From Proteles cristata cristata (Eukaryota > Chordata > Mammalia > Carnivora > Hyaenidae), in assembly GCA_017311185.1 (NCBI GenBank), contig JAESUZ010000133.1, forward strand, positions 310,001-374,000: DNA of 64,000 nt. Reading direction: 5' to 3'. This document shows, in pieces, positions 55,455 to 64,000 of this stretch. Under the pieces are notes generated by a model, which saw only the letters and a program-made list of their open reading frames with translations, had not been told where the DNA came from and made no database searches. Both the position numbers and the translations under genes were made by a program. How positions within the stretch are numbered: position 1 is the stretch's first letter; each line of letters opens with the position of its first letter.

Positions 55455-55851
55455 TGTCCTGATCAGCTAGGACTACCACAACAAAATACCATGGATGTGG
55501 TGCTCCAACAGCAGAAACTTATCTCTAAGTTCTCTTATTTTTAGCTTTAGAGGCTAGAAGTTTGAGATCAGGGTGCCAGAATGCTTGGATTCTGGTGAGT
55601 TCTCTCTTCTGGGCTTGCAGAGCAGATAGCTGCCTTCTCGCAATGTCCTCCCATGGCAGAGAAAGCGAGATGGAGAGAGAGGAAAAGAGAGGCAGAGGAA
55701 GAGAAAGATCTCATTATGTCTGGTCCCTAATCCTATTATGAGGGCTCTACTCTCCTGACCTAATCCAAAAGGCCCCATCTCCAAACACCATCAAAGTGGG
55801 GGTGAGGCTTCTACACATGACATTTAGAGGGGACACAATTCAGTGCATAGC
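55455..55851 (-). mobile_element. MaLR LTR (MLT1/MST type), reverse
   Basis: Landmarks: CAGCTAGGACTACCACAACAAAATACCATGG, GCAATGTCCTCCCATGGCAGAG, CCTAATCCTATTATGAGGGCTCTACTCTCCTGACCTAATC, AAAGGCCCCATCTCCAAACACCATCAAAGTGG, and GACATTTAGAGGGGACACAATTCAG. These match a reversed MaLR LTR across its length. Confidence 0.8.
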
Positions 55852-55854
55852 GTT

Positions 55855-56120
55855 CTGAGACATGGGATGTGGGCTAAAATGATCTGTACCACCACTGAGT
55901 GGAATTGTTAAGAGCTAGCCATATGTCCATTTGTTGTTGCTTTGAGGAAAACACAGCAAGGCAGATGATCCCAGAACAAGAAAACGTGAGCCCCATCCAC
56001 TACTGGGAGCATGATTGGGATAGCCAATGTGCAAAGCTCCAAAGAAACAAACAGTTTCATATTAGGATTGGGTGTTGCTGCAGAAATAATTCAAGAAACA
56101 ATGATAAAGAGGCTCAAGTT
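55855..56120. other. No recognisable feature
   Basis: Frames 55899-56141 and 56011-56226 overlap here; the second runs into a SINE. No domain. Confidence 0.4.
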
Positions 56121-56132
56121 CAGAGAGGAAGA

Positions 56133-56315
56133 ATTTTTTAAAGTTTATTTATTGAGGGCAGCGAGGCAGAGAGAACGGGAGAGAGGGAATCCTAAGCAGG
56201 CTCTATACTGGCAACACAGAGTCTGACACGGGGCTCGAACTGACAAACTGGGAGATCAAGATCTAAGCTGAAACCAAGAGTTGATCGTTTAACTAACTGA
56301 GCCACCCAGAAGCCC
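56133..56315 (-). mobile_element. Older carnivore SINE, reverse
   Basis: Shortened GA-rich part, reversed body GGAATCCTAAGCAGGCTCTATACTGGCAACACAGAG, and reversed head AACTAACTGAGCCACCCAGAAGCCC. It abuts a CAAAA-repeat tail of a second fragment. A possible loose duplication CAGAGA occurs at 56121 and 56439. Confidence 0.88.
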
Positions 56316-56333
56316 TTGTTTTGTTTTGTTTTG

Positions 56334-56364
<31 letters not shown>
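56316..56364 (-). repeat. (CAAAA)n pentanucleotide tail (reads TTTTG on plus)
   Basis: Nine G residues spaced exactly every five bases from 56318 to 56358 within T-runs, ending in TTTTTT. It sits where the tail of the reverse SINE fragment 56365-56438 should be. Confidence 0.96.
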
Positions 56365-56438
56365 CATGACCCTGAGATCAAGACCTAAGCTGAGATCAAG
56401 ATTCTGGCACTTAACTGCTTGAACCATCCAGGAACCCC
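56365..56438 (-). mobile_element. Carnivore SINE head fragment, reverse
   Basis: Only the tRNA-like half is present: CATGACCCTGAGATCAAGACCTAAGC...CTTAACTGCTTGAACCATCCAGGAACCCCC. It passes straight into the CAAAA tail without the CT-rich part. Confidence 0.85.
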
Positions 56439-56499
56439 CAGAGAAGTATTATTGATGATATGCAAAAACATTGAAATGACCATAAGACTGATATTTTTG

Positions 56500-56701
56500 G
56501 GGGTTGCCTGGGTGGCTCAGTCAGTTAAGTGTCTGACTTCATCTCAGGTCATGATCTCATGATTTGTGGATTCAAGCCCTGCATCGGGCTCTGTGCTGAC
56601 AGCTCAGAGCCTGGAGCCTGCTTCAGATTCTATGTCTCCCTTTCTCTCTGCCCCTTCCCACTAGAGTTCTGTCTCTCTCTGCTTCTCAAAGATAAATAAA
56701 A
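56500..56701 (+). mobile_element. Feline SINE, GACAGCTCAGA type
   Basis: An imperfect duplication AAGACTGAT(T)ATTTTTTG-like lies at 56484-56499 and 56702-56719. Head GGTTGCCTGGGTGGCTCAGTCAG, body CTGACAGCTCAGAGCCTGG. Confidence 0.92.
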
Positions 56702-56944
56702 AAGACTGATTATTTTTTGAAGAATACTAAAAGGAATGCGTTACAATGATGGAATTCTTATGCCAAAAAAAATAGCTTAATGACAGCAACAAGGATAAGT
56801 GGCCTCCATTTTTGTACTTAGACCAAGAAACTTAAAACAAACAAAAAAGCCTAGCAGGAGCAATAACACTTGGATGAGGTGCAGAATAAAGACTTCTGGT
56901 TACTCATAAGCAGCTAAGTCAAATGCATTTAATATGAATAGTGA

Positions 56945-57665
56945 TAGTACTTTATGCATAACAACTTACTACAAATTTAGCAGCTTAAAACATTCCTCAT
57001 TTCTTATCATACATTTTCAGTGGCGAAGGAGTCTGGGCACAAGTGACCTGGGTCTTGCGCTCAGCGTTTCACAAGGCTCAGATCAAGGTGTCAAGTAGAC
57101 TCTGCTTCTCCTTGGAGGTTTGAATGGAGAATGATTCACTACTAAGCTCTCTCAGGTTGTTGGCAGAGCTTGGGTTCCAATGACCGTAGAGTTCATCGCT
57201 GCTGGTTTGTCAAAGACAGCAAGAGATAGTGGGAGGGAGAGAGATAAGGAATGAATGAGAGTCTCTGCTGCTAGGAGCTTCTAACTTCAGGAATGGACTG
57301 AATCCTCTTTTAAAACACTTATTTTGATGAAGCTTTAATTTTTAATATGGTGAGGCCCACCCAAGATAGTCTGCCTTTTAATTAACTCAAAGTCAACAGA
57401 TTAGGAACCTTAATTACATCTGTAAAGCCTTTTCGTCTTTGCCACACAATGTACCATAACCATGGGAATGACATCTGGTCACCTTTGCCATATTGGATTG
57501 GTTAAGGGAAGATCACAGTTTCCACAGCAGACAAGGGAGGGGATGACACAGCCCATCAAGGGTCATGTGGGGTATATCTGCCACAGCATTGATAAACTAT
57601 ATTGGACCACATTATTACACCAGAGAGCCTCAAACTCTTCCCATTGATGAAATCAATCCAGACAT
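56945..57665 (-). mobile_element. MaLR LTR (MLT1-type), reverse, long
   Basis: Landmarks: AACAACTTACTACAAATTTAGCAGCTTAAAAC, GGCTCAGATCAAGGTGTCAAG, CAGGTTGTTGGCAGAGCTTGG, GGAATGACATCTGGTCACCTTTGCCATATTGGATTGG, and AGGGAGGGGATGACACAGCCCATCAAGGGTCATG. They follow a reversed MLT1 LTR. The insert around 57320-57430 with TGGTGAGGCCCACCC and AACCTTAATTACATCTG is also MLT1-like, so two related pieces may be joined. Confidence 0.65.
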
Positions 57666-57669
57666 AGGA

Positions 57670-58512
57670 CAAAGGAGGGTGTGGTGACTGGGAAGCAGGA
57701 ATGAGTGATGAAGTTCAGACCTGAGGCACTCTGGGGATAGAAGGCTGAAATAAGCAGCCAAAACTCCGATTAAAAAAAAAAAAAGCCATCAAGAAGCCAT
57801 GTCTGTTTTAGTACCAACAAGCAAGTCCCTCACCCCCCATAAGAGCCATACAGACACACCCAGAGGCAAAATCAAAACCAGGCTGGATATAGCCCCCTCT
57901 CATTTGCCATGGTTGTGGTAGCACTAGGCGGGTGCACCTGAGCTTCTAACCATTTACACTTCAGAGACCCCAAGAAGGATGCAAAGTGTGATTGCATTTC
58001 AGCATTGGCTAGGAGGGACATCTAGTGGCAGCTGGAAACTGGGAGGGTTGTCAACTGGTAAGCACATACCCTTGAGCAAGTTGAATGCATAGAGATTCTG
58101 AGTGGGAGGTGCTGATAGTGTGGTGTCTGTTCTCCGGGAAGCCATCCATCCACCAATTTCAAGTTTGGAGGAAAGATACTTAGAAGGTTATAAACAGACT
58201 ACAAAGGCATCTAAGAACATTTACATGCATCCTAATAAGGAGGTGTGTGATTGTTGAAATAACTGTAACTTGTAGGAGTCACATTGTATTTGGGGAGAGG
58301 ATGTGTGTTTGTGTATATGTGGGTGTCTGTGTGTGCACATGTGTGTCAAAAAGAGAGACCATGCAAAGATTGACCAGAACACTGTGACATAGTGAGACAT
58401 AAATAGTTAAAGGGAAGGCAGTTAAAGGAGAGAAGGAAATGTGAATTTATAAAGCTCTAGCCACTCCCCACTCTCAGCCCTCTCCCGCACTCTCAAGTGT
58501 GTGACTTCCTAC
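57670..58512. other. No recognised repeat; A-run and TG-rich patch
   Basis: A-run 57771-57784; TG-rich patch near 58303-58347. Otherwise unassigned. Confidence 0.4.
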
Positions 58513-58526
58513 AAAAATGAATTTTA

Positions 58527-58749
58527 TAAGTTTAATTTTTTTTCTTTTAACATTTATTCATTTTTGAGAGACAGAGACAGAGTGTGAGCAGGGGAGGGGC
58601 AGAGAGAGAGGAAGACACAGAATCAGAAGCAGGCTCCAGGCTCTGAGCTGTCAGCACAGAGCCCAACGTGGGGCTCGAACTCAGGAATGGTGAGATCATG
58701 ACATGAGCCGATTTTGGACACAACCGACTGAGCCACCCAGGCGCTCCCC
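58527..58749 (-). mobile_element. Feline SINE, GACAGCTCAGA type
   Basis: The 14-bp duplication AAAAATG(A/G)ATTTTA is at 58513-58526 and 58750-58763. Near full length, with reversed head CAACCGACTGAGCCACCCAG. Confidence 0.95.
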
Positions 58750-58763
58750 AAAAATGGATTTTA

Positions 58764-60715
58764 GAGCTGCCAGATGTATCAAAAACATAAGCAGAGGAGG
58801 GCCGGGTCTAAGAGATGGGGTTGGGGGGGAAGCTGAGAAGGAACGAAGCTGAGTTGATGTATAAGATACAGCTCTGAGAGGGGTGGGGAATGAATAAAGA
58901 GGCTACCACGGAGGCGGTGCAACGTGGAGGCAGAGCTCTGGAGTGGTGATGAATGATCAGCTACTGAGCAGCCTTAGGTTGGAGGATGTTGTGAAGAAAG
59001 GATAAGAGATGAGTATTGTGCAGTTTATTATAAAATGATTAAGATTTTTTTGACAAATACAAGTAAAAGATTGGAATTATTTTAATTATTATTTTGACTG
59101 GTTTTCATCCATCCTGGTCCCTAGTTAAAGCCCTGCCACATAATAGATTTCCAGTTACCATTTCTAAGGGGATGAATAGATTCAGTTGACATCCTAAAAG
59201 CGCAGATTGGACACATTCAGCCAATACAAGCAATTTCTAGAGTGTGGTGACAGCTGATGCCACAACAGGCCACGAAACCAGAATTCCACCCTATGGCCCC
59301 CACATACCTTTTAAAACCAGTCCAGTTTACCATAAAGTGATCAGTGACTTACTGTATCCAGTGCACTGAAACTGTTCATGTTAGATTATGAAGATGAATC
59401 AGAAGACAGAGGAAGTCCTGAAAGTTAAGGTGCTTAAATAAAACAGGTGCTTAAAATATGTCTGTTCCAATAGGACCTGTTTCCTCAAAACTCTAGTAAT
59501 TCCCATCTCTATTTTCCTTACTGATTTATGCTTGTGTCCTTTGATTTTACTTGGGATCCTTTCTTCCCTCTCTTCATCTCTCTCCATTTTCAGAGCTTCT
59601 CTCAAAACTTTACCCAGCTGTAGAATAAGGGGTTTTTAAACCTGGAAGTTTCTGAGGTCCTTTCCAATACTTTCTTAAAATATTGCATAACACTTCTACA
59701 TACAACACAACACAACACTGTGGCTGAAATGAACCTTTTATTGTGCAAGCACTATGCATAAGTTCAAGTCTTCCTTGAAAGTTAGATCACTTTTCTTGGG
59801 TTCTTCCTAGAATTCTGTGTGCTCCCCACCTGTGGCAGATGATGGTCTCAAGCTTTTGTCTGACGGTGTAACTGTATAGAAGTCCATCTATTTGCTTTCT
59901 AGATTACAAGTTGCTTGAGAAAAATATACTGTCTTACTCATTGTCCCGGTCATGTTAAGGAAACATTTAAGTATGTGGAATTATTTCTTCAAAATCAAAT
60001 TTAAATCAAATCTGGCAAGAAGTCAATTTGGAAGTAATTTACCAGTAGTCTGTGTTAGTGAATGTGTTATAATAATAAAATTGTATTTCTTTGAAACTCT
60101 TTTAATATCTAAAAGTTTGTAATTCAAGTGGAATGGCATCTCCTTCACTTACTCCCAATTATTAATGCATACATGACACACAGATGAGTTACCACATTAT
60201 AATAAAATCTGTGGACTTTTCATGATTTCCTTGTCATCAGATTTTGTTATACTAAACACTGCTTTTTTTCCCCCTGTCCTGAATGGAAAGACTTGACTTT
60301 AATTTGTTTTATTCAAAAGGTAACAGTCCTTTGAACTCAGCAGGGAGAAGAGGGAGATATCATGAACATTCCATTCTCCAACTTTTTCATTCTCTAAGTT
60401 AGTGCTCTCTCTATGTTTATATGTCAATTGGAAGAGTTTGAGATAGTTATAGAGTTTAGATAGGTATTTTGGGCTCAAGTATTTGCTGTATAAAATGAAT
60501 GTTTTTATTATTTATTTGCTGCCTAGTTCTAAAAAATAAAATGGGGAAGCATACAATAAAAAAGGGAGATGAAATAAGACTATTAAAACAAAGTAACAGA
60601 ACAAGAATTCAAAAACGTCCAGAAGGACTGGCTAGAACACTGTTCAAGGTGGGGATTTAGATATAGGGAAGCTAATATTCTGATCGTTAATGTTGCTTAA
60701 AGGAATCAGAAGTGG
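58764..60715. other. No recognisable feature (1.95 kb)
   Basis: Single-copy-looking, in part AT-rich. Minus frame 59399-59605 (68 residues) has no supported identity. No repeat recognised by eye. Confidence 0.4.
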
Positions 60716-60773
60716 AAAGAAACAACAGGGATAGTAAAAAATAAAATCTCAGGAGTAGGGGCAAGATCAAGTC

Positions 60774-60904
60774 AAGAAGAAGGAGAAGGAGGGGGTGAAG
60801 GAGGGGAAGAAGAAAGGAAAAAGGAAAAGGAAGACGGGAGAGAAGAGAAGGAGGAGGAGAAGGAGAAGAAGGGGAGGAAAAAGAAGAAGAAAAAGAAGGA
60901 GGGG
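60774..60904 (+). repeat. GA-rich polypurine tract
   Basis: 131 bases of A/G with only two pyrimidines (T at 60796, C at 60835); 60836-60904 is 69 uninterrupted purines. AAG, GGA and AGAAGG units. Four or more low-complexity open frames (K/R/G/E on plus; S/P/L/F on minus, up to 95 residues) come from it and are not genes. Confidence 0.96.
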
Positions 60905-60919
60905 CAGGGAGGATGCAGA

Positions 60920-61892
60920 AGGAACAATTGCAAACTTGGAATTGAGCATATACGAAAATCAAAGGGTCCAGAGAAGAAAGAGGCCATTATCACCAATGCA
61001 GACAAGGAACTCTGACTTGATTGTACTAAACTCCAGCGCTTGGTGCATTGTAGGATCATTTGACTTAATGGCCTAAGTCAGCATGAGCAATATAATAGGG
61101 TAAATTTATCAGGAAATACAGACCATGGGAAGCTACTGCAACCAAAGTCAACATTCATCTGTGAGTTATTAATAATCAAGGAGAAGAAGGAAATGTGATA
61201 TATTCCAGAGAAGACCAAATTCTTAAGGGCAGAAAATTAAATTAAATTCGGATAAATTTGTCCTTGAGATGTATAAAAGAGGAGAGACAACTGAAAAATA
61301 ATTATTTCAAGACTACAGGACCAACAAACCACAGCTTAGCCTTTCTCTCCCAATTCTATAAGGAAACGAAAAAAATATTGGCTCTACCCTTATTAAAAAT
61401 GGCGGTTCATAAAGAATGGACTGAGAGGAGAAAATGTTCTTATCGCAGGGAGGTTTCACAGAAAGTCGTATAACTAAGTCCTTAAGGTGATGTTACAATC
61501 AGCCATTTCTGCATGGATATAAATGCCTTATGTATGTGTCAGGACATACAGTGTAAAAACCAAACATTGTTCACTCCAGGTCTCAAGCATTGAAACAAAA
61601 AACAAACAAAAACAACCGCGCCTGCTGTCCATTTACCATGAATGGAGGCAAGAGGAGGGTCAAGAAGTACAAATTTCATGCACAGATAATGGGAATTTTG
61701 GAGGGAAGGGGCCAGACTGAGAACCGAATGGTATACAGCCCCTAGACAAATTCCATACAAATTCTCCTCGGATGAAGGACAAGAATTCCTATAGTAATGG
61801 TTTGCCCTAAAGAGGGAGTCACTTTGACATCTTTTGCACCTTCATCCATGAAAGGAAACAGAAGCATTTCAGTGCTGGGATCTGAAGGTCAT
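60920..61892. other. No recognisable feature (1 kb)
   Basis: Open frames 61258-61473, 61523-61720 and minus 61539-61760 have no domain; two of them overlap antisense. Confidence 0.4.
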
Positions 61893-61906
61893 TTAATCTA
61901 AGGTAA

Positions 61907-62119
61907 CACGGGGCGCCTGGGTGGCTCAGTCGGTTAAGCGGCCAACTTCGGCTCAGGTCATGATCTCACAGTTCCTGAGTTCGAGTCCCGCATCAAGCTC
62001 TGTGCTGACAGCTCAGAGCCTGGAGACTGCTTTGGATTCTGTGTCTCCCTCTCTCTCTGCCTCTCCCCTGCTCATGCTTTGTTTCTCTCTGTCTCAGTAA
62101 TAAATAAACCATAAAAAAA
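61907..62119 (+). mobile_element. Young feline SINE, GACAGCTCAGA type
   Basis: The 14-bp duplication TTAATCTAAG(G/C)TAA is at 61893-61906 and 62120-62133. Near-consensus head (GGGCGCCTGGGTGGCTCAGT, then CGGTTAAGCGGCC) with a B-box-like GAGTTCGAGTCCC. It shows that the second subfamily also has relatively recent members. Confidence 0.96.
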
Positions 62120-62133
62120 TTAATCTAAGCTAA

Positions 62134-62340
62134 TACCTGCCTAAGTGTATGTGTTCCATATCTTTGGAAGAATTTAAAAGGAGCTGGCATCCTAGAAAAG
62201 TGAGTGGAGGTCCACCTTTGTAATGGTTATGGTGACCTTATTTCTTCTCCCAGAATGACTTAACCTAAAATGTGTTTGTTATAAACCTCTTCCTTCCTGG
62301 AACCATTACTTTCATGGCATGTTATCTTCATACAGATATG
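62134..62340. other. No recognisable feature
   Basis: Short unassigned stretch. Confidence 0.4.
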
Positions 62341-62344
62341 TCAT

Positions 62345-62525
62345 AGAGAGCACAAGTCATCCCCATGCTTTATGACAGTTGACTGTCTCAACGATCATGT
62401 GAAGAAAGCACTATTACCCCCTTTTACAGATGAAAATCTTAAATCCACAGACATGCAATCTCCTTGTCTACAGCTTCACGCTTAAAGTGAGGCTGAGCTG
62501 AAATTCCAGCCCAACCTTTTGTTTG
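62345..62525 (-). mobile_element. MIR SINE, reverse
   Basis: Reverse-MIR order: ATCATGTGAAGAAAGCACTATTACCCCCTTTTACAGATGAAAATCTTAAATCC, then GTGAGGCTGAGCTGAAATTCCAGCCC. The block TTTTACAGATGA is diagnostic. Confidence 0.75.
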
Positions 62526-62529
62526 GAGT

Positions 62530-64000
62530 TACTTCTAACAGACTTCCCTTACTCCCCCAGACATGTATTTATGTTCAAGACAAACCAAAAACATAACGTT
62601 TGGCTTACACGGAATCATTTATCTTCATCTCTTGGCACTGTGATTCTGTAGCGTTTATAAACTCCCTGTTCAGTCAGGCAAATACTTGCACTTTCGTGGT
62701 TTGATTTAGTGCCCTGGGTACCACTACAGAAGTCACTAGCCTTGCAAATGGTCATAATCTGAGTCTAGATTTCTAGGTTTATGCTTCTCAATCACTTGGC
62801 ACAGAACAAAGCTGATACTAGAAAAAGAGTCACAGCTAGGAATTGCTGAGTTAGGATCACACATCATCAGAAATGGAGTAGCTTGATTTTAATATGGGCG
62901 GGAACGAAAGCCAGTACAGAGAGAACAGGGTTAAGTTAGAGCGGAAGATGGGATGGTTTAATAGGCACCCTTCAAGTAAACACCAAATATTGTAGTGTCT
63001 ATTCTCTCAAAGTTGCAAGTTTTTCAGACAGTGTAACCTTCTTTGTTGGCAAACGAATGCTTAGAAATAAAATACTTATAAACCGTAATTTCAGTTTTCA
63101 AAAAACATAAGACTACAAAGTATAATACTGTCTTCAAGTCTCCCAAATTTTCTATAGGCAGGATCTAATTTAAGCAATAAAAATAACATTTTTTATCAGA
63201 GGAATAATCTTTGGTTTTATTTTTGTTTTCCATATGGCTCAGGATATATTTGATAAGAATTTTTGTACCTCAGACTTTTTTTCCATAACAGCATGAATGT
63301 AATGCCTGCGGGTGAATCGTGCAGACTGTACATAATCTTCACCCAAACAATAGTCTGTTTTTGAGATTTCAGAGCCCCTGTTAATTTTTAGGCAAATTTT
63401 ATCCTGTTGAAGTCTATTTGCTTTCCGTCAGGGCAACTCACATCTTAGAGAAATTTTCACACAGATCTTACACATCAGTAAAAGTGGAATAGGCCATGGT
63501 ATGCTCAGTTTTTATTCCTTTCTTTTTTCAAAGAGCATAAGAATAACAGCAAACAAAATAAACATAAGAAAAGCAATCATTTGGCACTTTCAGTTTATAT
63601 ACACATTTATGCTTTCTGTGAGCCACAGAATTTTGCATCTAACTGCCTTGTAAATTGCTCTGAAGGCCTTCCAACTCAAAAGACACCAAGTCAAATGCAT
63701 GGGCCCCACAAATGCAGTCTTCTCTGGTATCCGTTTTCTCAGGGAAGGCACCATTAGACATCCAGAACTAGTAGTCGTCGTTGACACTTTCCTCTCCTTA
63801 CCCTTCATATCTGATTTATTATCCCTGGGACATAATTTATTCTTGAACTATAAAAATCTACTTCCTTTATGTGTCAGGAGAAGAAGGATCAAGGTTTGGG
63901 CAGAAAAATCTTGAATCTCTCCTAAAAGTTGACTTCTGTTGTTAACACTTACTCTGCTTATCTGTAAGAGATGGTAACTTTTATGCAATTTGAAATAATA
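62530..64000. other. No recognisable feature to the window end (1.5 kb)
   Basis: Unassigned; overlapping antisense frames 63590-63808 (minus) and 63699-63914 (plus) have no domain. No repeat was recognised. Confidence 0.4.

Noticed and set aside
60687..61076. Frames of 60-95 residues rich in K/R/G/E or S/P/L/F
   Set aside because: They are low-complexity translations of the polypurine tract and its complement.
1..64000. CRISPR array, toxin-antitoxin, phage or other prokaryotic system
   Set aside because: All recognised content is mammalian repeat DNA; no regularly spaced repeats with unique spacers, no operon-like coding, no ribosome binding sites.

Overview
This is vertebrate nuclear DNA with no recognisable intact gene. 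It reads as an intergenic or deep-intronic stretch of a cat-family (Felidae, or at least feliform carnivore) genome. The main evidence is about 35 copies of a tRNA-derived SINE whose head reads GGGGCGCCTGGGTGGCTCAG and is followed by GTCGGTTAAGCG. That head, with its CT-rich body and AAATAAA-type tail, is the cat-lineage form; the dog-lineage form starts differently. Ancient eutherian repeats (L2, MIR, MaLR and ERV-L LTRs, MER2, MER5A) confirm a placental mammal. No bacterial-style operon, CRISPR array, tRNA or rRNA gene, or CpG island is visible. Nearly all longer open frames are by-products of repeats.

Layout. 1-843 is the 3' end of a plus-strand L1. 0.9-10.9 kb carries LTR remnants, a MIR, an unusual AT-rich palindrome cluster (3.38-3.49 kb), six SINEs and a long L2 (about 7.9-9.6 kb) split by a SINE. 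10.9-20.7 kb has no carnivore SINE and holds only old repeats: an L2 tail, LTRs, an L1M end, three MIRs and a MER2 nested in an ERV-L-like LTR. 20.7-34.4 kb is SINE-dense, with three tandem or nested SINE pairs. 36.38-40.17 kb is a minus-strand L1, 5'-truncated inside the endonuclease region, with a perfect 16-bp target duplication. 40.6-53 kb has an LTR, scattered SINEs, AC/GT microsatellites, a 1.8-kb minus-strand L2 and two MIRs. 53-58.8 kb is another SINE-rich block with two reverse MaLR LTRs. 58.8-64 kb is mostly unassigned sequence with a GA-rich polypurine tract, one young SINE and a MIR.

Function. The only proteins with recognisable motifs belong to L1 ORF2, and both copies are broken. 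The elements relate through retrotransposition. The SINE and L1 insertions are bounded by 9-18 bp duplications, several of which start at TT/AAAA-like sites, as expected if L1 machinery placed the SINEs. Order of insertion can be read from nesting: L2 is older than a SINE, an LTR is older than MER2, and older SINEs precede younger SINEs. I found no convincing new biological system. The best leads are the palindrome cluster near 3.4 kb, the two SINE subfamilies and dimer-like SINE pairs, the inverted L1 pair 36 kb apart, and one weak exon-like signal near 16.6 kb.

Limits: repeat family names rest on remembered consensus features, not on a database search. Edges of ancient repeats are approximate. 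Target duplications were read base by base.
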